Source of the DNA: Anaerolineae bacterium
GTDB taxonomy: Bacteria; Chloroflexota; Anaerolineae; Aggregatilineales; Phototrophicaceae
Reading direction: 5' to 3'
Assembly: GCA_028284565.1 (NCBI GenBank)
Contig: JANQRM010000175.1
Span: 1-9,492 of the forward strand
Length of the DNA stretch: 9,492 bases
Below are positions 6,358 to 9,492 of the stretch, piece by piece. Numbering within the stretch: the first letter of the stretch is position 1; every line of letters starts with the position of its first letter. The translations under genes were made by a program, and so were the position numbers. Below the pieces are notes generated by a model. It was not told where the DNA came from, searched no databases, and saw only the letters and a list, made by a program, of their open reading frames with translations.

Positions 6358-7352
6358 TGTGCAACGAAGTTTTGTTGACCCACAGGCAGGTCATAGATGT
6401 CACAATCCGGGAAGGTATAGGCAAAGCCATACCAGCGAGTAAACATCTGCTGAGGACGGTTGACGGCAATTTCTGCTCCGTCTACATCATAAAGCACACC
6501 ATTCGATAGACATTCCCCTGTATCGAACAGAATATTGTCACCACTAAGTTGGGCATCGTGAGCATTGATATAGAAAGCATCGGTTGCTTGGGCAGACTCG
6601 TTGTAATAGACAAAGAGCGTTTCCCCATCAACGGTATCAAATAGCCCGGCTGGGTGGGCTTTGATGACTTCCAGCGGATAATAGCGTTGTGTCGTAGGAG
6701 TCCAAAGACCGAGTCCAATGTCCATGCGTTCACGACGAGTATCTTCTTCGCCCATCGTCTTCAAAAAGCGCGGAGGTAAGCGATTACCCATAAGTTTATG
6801 CATGAATCGACTCACGAGCGACATAAACTTACCTTTGGTTGGCAGATTCGTTGAGAGCGCGATATGGGCATGTGGACGCATCTTGAGCGCACCCGAAACC
6901 GTTGTATACACCAAGTCGAAATCGGTGAATTCGAGTTGTACGCCTTTGGGTTCCCCGTAGACACACTCGCCTGTGATATGGTCCCAGTATGAACCAGTGG
7001 TTTTGTCACCCAATAGTACCAAGCCATTGAATAAACCTTGGGCGGCAAACCATTCGTGTTGTCCTTTCACTTCGGGTATCAAACTGACACCGCTATTGCA
7101 CGGCATTCAAAAGGACACCAGCCACGGCTCACCTGCGATTTTCCCTTGCGCCACATGATGATATGCCATCTCACCCTTCAAAAGCGTAAGTGGTTGTTGA
7201 GGATGGTCAAGGAGCAAAACATCAGCATCGGCTTTTACTTTGCCTGCATCAACTGCCTCTTGTAGCGACGAGGTTTGCTTGACATAGAACGGCTCAAACA
7301 GATTTTTGCCTGCTAATTTCGCTCGGCTAGGGTCAAAAACAACAGCTGACAT
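6354..7352 (-). CDS. DUF3179-like protein, probable selenoprotein with a UxxC motif (in-frame TGA)
   Basis: Two reading frames (7352-7107 and 7106-6354) are in the same phase and separated only by one TGA at 7107-7109. Read through, they give one 332-residue protein with the layout of DUF3179: an N-terminal part with the GEPWLVSF strand, the motif normally written CPLCNTG but here [TGA]MPCNSG (residue 82 to Gly87), then DKTTGSYWDHITGECVYG (116-133), equivalent to the family's YDRxTxSLWxQ...G stretch. The TGA falls exactly on the first Cys of the CxxC pair, the usual place for selenocysteine in redox proteins; Cys85 is the partner. A SECIS-like hairpin follows at 7091-7075. No signal peptide is visible. 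Function is unknown; a thiol/selenol redox role is inferred from UxxC. The start overlaps the upstream iron-sulfur gene's stop by one base (TGATG), so the two are coupled. Alternatives: a Cys-to-stop mutation or base error, or restart at the ATG right after the TGA, which lacks a clear ribosome binding site. I recall, unchecked, that some databases name members of this family as (seleno)proteins. Confidence 0.75.
7075..7091 (-). promoter_or_regulatory. SECIS-like hairpin downstream of the in-frame TGA
   Basis: On the minus strand GGTGTC pairs with GATACC (six pairs, one G-U) around the five-base loop AGTTT. The loop begins 21 bases after the TGA and has G as its second base, followed by U. 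This fits the bacterial SECIS description as I remember it: loop 16-37 bases past UGA, a short stem, and a G within the first two loop bases. SelB would bind it to deliver Sec-tRNA. Confidence 0.55.
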
Positions 7353-8398
7353 CAGTGGCTTACCTCCATCGGTAAAGTTGGAATCGCCTCAACAGGTATT
7401 TGGAATTGGGGCGCATCAGGATTGCCTTTGAAGCGCGCTTTTACCTTGTCATATCCCACTTGGCTAAAGGGGCAAATCGCCAGACACACCGCACAACCAT
7501 AATTCCGCGTGAAATAATCGCGGCAAGAGGCATGGTCAATACATTGCATCCCACCATCGCCTCGCGGTTCGGGTTGCTCATTGATGGCATCAACGGGACA
7601 TTGGCGGACACACTTCTTACACATCGCACAAAAATCACGTACCCACAGATGTTCATTGTCTTGCTCAATTGGCAGATTTTCGATATTGGTATAAATCGTA
7701 TTGATTCGTAGACGCGCACCTTCATTCGGGGTAATAAGCAAGCCGTGATAACCAATTGCGCCTAAGCCTGCCAGTTCTGCCAGATACACATAATCCGTAA
7801 GCCCGCCCAATGCCGTGCCGGGATACGCCGCAAAGCCTTCGGTCCGCATAAAATCGGCGAGTTTATTGGAAATATCCGCAAGATTGCGGTAGCCCTTCAT
7901 CACTTCCCGCATCGAGTCAAAGCTGGGTGAGGTATCAAGTGGCTCTTTATCCATTTCGACAGTAAAGATAATCGCATATTCATGCGGAATGCCTTTATCT
8001 TGGAAAATCGCATTGCGTGGCACTTGAATGTACTTGATGTCCTTTGCCCCACCTGCATACGCCATGCGTTCCAGTTGTTCCAGAAATTGCGGAGAGGCTG
8101 TGTTTTTGGTCGAAACATACTTGCCGTCATACATCTTCGCACTGCGTTGCATTTTGAGCATTAATGGTCCAGCAATTGGTGCGATCTTGAAGATTTGTCG
8201 TAAGGTAAAATTGCGAAGCGAAAACTCCTCTGGGGGTACGTCGGAGTCGAAGGGTGTACGGGGTTTTGATTCCGGCAACGGCTGAACAAGGGATGAGAAA
8301 TTTTCCAGATGCTTGTCCATCTCAATCAATTTGGCATCTAATGAGGGTTTGCGATTACCACTCCCTTGAATAAGTCGCATAAATAACTTGTTGATCAT
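7352..8398 (-). CDS. Reductive-dehalogenase-like protein with two [4Fe-4S] motifs
   Basis: A 348-residue protein resembling the catalytic core of reductive dehalogenases and, more distantly, epoxyqueuosine reductase QueG. A nitroreductase-like section holds LAELAGLGAIGYHGLLITPNEGARLR (206-231), close to the dehalogenase GLGxxGxHGLLITP pattern. Next come two ferredoxin-type clusters: C257-x2-C260-x2-C263-x3-C267-P (FCAMCKKCVRQCP), and a second with C302-x2-C305-x3-C309-P plus an upstream Cys (286 or 292). Classical members bind a corrinoid and remove halogens from organic substrates. This one has no Tat signal and no fused C-terminal reductase, so it should be cytoplasmic with a separate electron donor; the true substrate is open. 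GAGGT lies seven bases before the ATG. The stop overlaps the start of the DUF3179-like gene (TGATG), which ties the two together and suggests a shared redox job. A LysR gene lies directly upstream. Confidence 0.8.
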   Translation of the reverse strand: MINKLFMRLIQGSGNRKPSLDAKLIEMDKHLENFSSLVQPLPESKPRTPFDSDVPPEEFSLRNFTLRQIFKIAPIAGPLMLKMQRSAKMYDGKYVSTKNTASPQFLEQLERMAYAGGAKDIKYIQVPRNAIFQDKGIPHEYAIIFTVEMDKEPLDTSPSFDSMREVMKGYRNLADISNKLADFMRTEGFAAYPGTALGGLTDYVYLAELAGLGAIGYHGLLITPNEGARLRINTIYTNIENLPIEQDNEHLWVRDFCAMCKKCVRQCPVDAINEQPEPRGDGGMQCIDHASCRDYFTRNYGCAVCLAICPFSQVGYDKVKARFKGNPDAPQFQIPVEAIPTLPMEVSH

Positions 8399-8428
8399 AA
8401 TCTACCTCACAGCGTATACCTTATACTC

Positions 8429-8462
8429 AGCATACGATAGACATGATATGAAATCAAATCAA
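8429..8462 (-). promoter_or_regulatory. Candidate promoter(s) of the iron-sulfur / DUF3179-like operon
   Basis: On the minus strand two overlapping TTGATT boxes (8457-8462 and 8452-8457, four of six to TTGACA) are each followed after exactly 17 bases by a four-of-six -10: TATCGT (8434-8439) and TATGCT (8429-8434). They lie 31-64 bases upstream of the start codon and just downstream of the palindromes at 8468-8495. Confidence 0.4.
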
Positions 8463-8467
8463 GTTAA

Positions 8468-8495
8468 TCATATATTATATGAAAAATTTTCATAT
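8468..8495. promoter_or_regulatory. Overlapping palindromes, candidate LysR-type binding sites
   Basis: TCATATA-T-TATATGA (8468-8482) and ATATGAAAA-A-TTTTCATAT (8477-8495) are perfect odd palindromes that share six bases. The second contains a symmetric T-N11-A (8480-8492), the LysR-family recognition pattern. Its centre is about 60 bases upstream of the start site predicted from the -10 at 8434-8439, near the usual activator position. The LysR stop codon lies inside it. As RNA the two hairpins would be mutually exclusive, but both are almost pure A-U and would be weak. Confidence 0.45.
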
Positions 8496-9371
8496 CTCTT
8501 CTGTGAAGAAGTGATGCTCTTTTGCCCATGCAGAGGCAGTGCTTAAAAAGCTATCTGTAACCGGCGATTGCACTCGCGTCGCCAGATAAATTTGAATAGA
8601 CAATTTGGGATCAAAAGACAGTTTGACAATGCCATCCGTATTCGGGTCAATCAACATCTCTGGAAGCATCGAAATCCCCATATTCTCCCGCACCATCGCC
8701 AAAATCGTGTTAAAGGTACTCACTTCAAAGCGTGAGGGTGAATTAAACACGCGCTCGAAACTGGAGAGGCTTGTCAATGCACCGTAGCCCGTTTTGGGAC
8801 CAATGAAGGTTTCATCCAACAGACGGTTCATTGTGATTGACGTTTGGCTGGCAAGCGGATGGTCAACAGAGACAATCACTTTAATCTCATTGTGAGCCAA
8901 AGGAACGGAAGCAGGATAATCATCAGGTATCACTACCGACCCCACATCAATCACCCCATTATCTAGCCATTCGACCAACTCTTCGGGTGTGCCTTCAAAC
9001 ACGACCAAATCAATATCGGGGTATTTCTGTTGATACTCCCGCAACATTCCTGTGAGCAAGCGCGCCGGAATTGTGGGGACTGTCCCAAAGCGTAACTTGC
9101 CGATGGCGAGACCCCGTTCTCGTGCTGTTTTTTGACGAATAACCTCTGTCTGGCTGAGGATGGTGCGCGCATGTTGCAGGACTTCTTGCCCGATTTGTGT
9201 AACGGTGATGCCTTGTCGCCCGCGTTCTAAGAGAGTCACGCCGAGTTCCGCTTCTAGCTTGTTGAGTGAATGACTCACAGCGGATTGGGTCAGGCTGACA
9301 ACTTCCGCCGCTTCCGTCAGGCTTCCCGTATCAACAATCGCCACAAGGATTTCAAGCTGGCTGAGGTTCAT
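8490..9371 (-). CDS. LysR-family transcriptional regulator
   Basis: A 293-residue protein of normal LysR length. The N-terminal winged helix-turn-helix spans about residues 1-60 (LEILVAIVDTGSLTEAAEVVSLTQSAVSHSLNKLEAELGVTLLER), followed by a linker helix and a periplasmic-binding-protein-like effector domain starting at LRFGTVP near residue 93. Such proteins usually activate a neighbouring operon when bound to a small ligand, which cannot be predicted here. The start codon comes six bases after the stop of the alcohol dehydrogenase gene, with no visible Shine-Dalgarno sequence, so translation may depend on coupling to that gene. Palindromes with a T-N11-A pattern at its 3' end, just before the iron-sulfur/DUF3179-like promoter, make that operon the likely target. 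Confidence 0.93.
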   Translation of the reverse strand: MNLSQLEILVAIVDTGSLTEAAEVVSLTQSAVSHSLNKLEAELGVTLLERGRQGITVTQIGQEVLQHARTILSQTEVIRQKTARERGLAIGKLRFGTVPTIPARLLTGMLREYQQKYPDIDLVVFEGTPEELVEWLDNGVIDVGSVVIPDDYPASVPLAHNEIKVIVSVDHPLASQTSITMNRLLDETFIGPKTGYGALTSLSSFERVFNSPSRFEVSTFNTILAMVRENMGISMLPEMLIDPNTDGIVKLSFDPKLSIQIYLATRVQSPVTDSFLSTASAWAKEHHFFTEEI

Positions 9372-9377
9372 GACTAA

Positions 9378-9492
9378 CTAAACCGTAATCACAATCTTGT
9401 GGATACCCGGCTCATACGCAGAATTACGCACGAAGGCATCAGCGACATCCTCCAATGGGATATGATGCGAAATCAAATCATCCACATCGACC
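9378..9492 (-). CDS. Zinc-type alcohol dehydrogenase (MDR family), C-terminal end only
   Basis: The last 37 or so codons of a gene that begins beyond the window. The tail reads DDLISHHIPLEDVADAF, then ends HKIVITV before a TAG. That is the usual C-terminus of medium-chain dehydrogenases/reductases, where the DLITHxxPLEDxxxAF segment precedes a final KVVI strand. It would oxidise an alcohol or polyol with NAD(P)+; substrate and zinc sites cannot be seen. The following LysR gene starts six bases after this stop, so the two are probably co-transcribed. Confidence 0.75.
   Translation of the reverse strand, partial: VDVDDLISHHIPLEDVADAFVRNSAYEPGIHKIVITV

Noticed and set aside
7104..7106. The ATG right after the TGA as the start of a separate gene
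   Set aside because: No Shine-Dalgarno sequence precedes it, and the protein would begin inside a conserved family motif. Restart of translation remains a minor alternative.
7104..7109. A frameshift splitting the DUF3179-like gene
   Set aside because: Both halves are in the same phase; a single TGA codon is the only interruption, so no indel is needed to join them.
8477..8495. The A-T-rich palindrome as an intrinsic terminator of the LysR gene
   Set aside because: The stem is almost only A-U and contains the LysR stop codon, and the base run after it is not a T tract; an operator role fits better.

Overview
The window is a gene-dense bacterial stretch of roughly balanced base composition, with twelve recognisable genes or gene ends on both strands. 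There are no RNA genes, insertion sequences or CRISPR arrays. The protein set (RecA type, an AttH/CrtC-like lipocalin protein beside an ABC ATPase, PduO-type adenosyltransferase, a short reductive-dehalogenase-like iron-sulfur protein) would suit a Chloroflexota-like environmental bacterium. That assignment is an inference from how the proteins read and rests on no database search.

Left part (1-2955, all minus strand). recA is followed 17 bases later by a TfoX/Sxy-domain gene, and the pair ends in a clear intrinsic terminator. A separate unit then starts with a membrane-anchored or exported AttH-like lipocalin protein. Its stop codon is part of the ribosome binding site of an ABC-transporter ATPase. 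The ATPase reading frame stops just after the Walker A motif, so it is probably broken.

Middle (2956-6357). The recA promoter region carries a LexA-box-like palindrome between its candidate -35 and -10. Divergent from it is a PduO-type cob(I)alamin adenosyltransferase gene, which meets the holo-ACP synthase gene acpS head-on with overlapping stop codons. An AT-rich intergenic region of about 390 bases with several operator-like palindromes separates acpS from a xylose-isomerase-like TIM-barrel gene. That gene and the following msrA each end in a good intrinsic terminator. A small gene of unknown function follows and meets the next minus-strand operon, again with overlapping stops.

Right part (6354-9492, all minus strand). 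The order of transcription is a zinc-type alcohol dehydrogenase (3' end only), a LysR-family regulator, a reductive-dehalogenase-like protein with two [4Fe-4S] motifs, and a DUF3179-like protein. The last one is the highlight. It is interrupted by a single in-frame TGA exactly where the family has the first Cys of a CxxC motif, and a compact SECIS-like hairpin lies just downstream. The simplest reading is one 332-residue selenoprotein with a UxxC motif, coupled by a one-base stop/start overlap to the iron-sulfur protein and plausibly controlled by the LysR protein next door. A nonsense mutation remains the main alternative.
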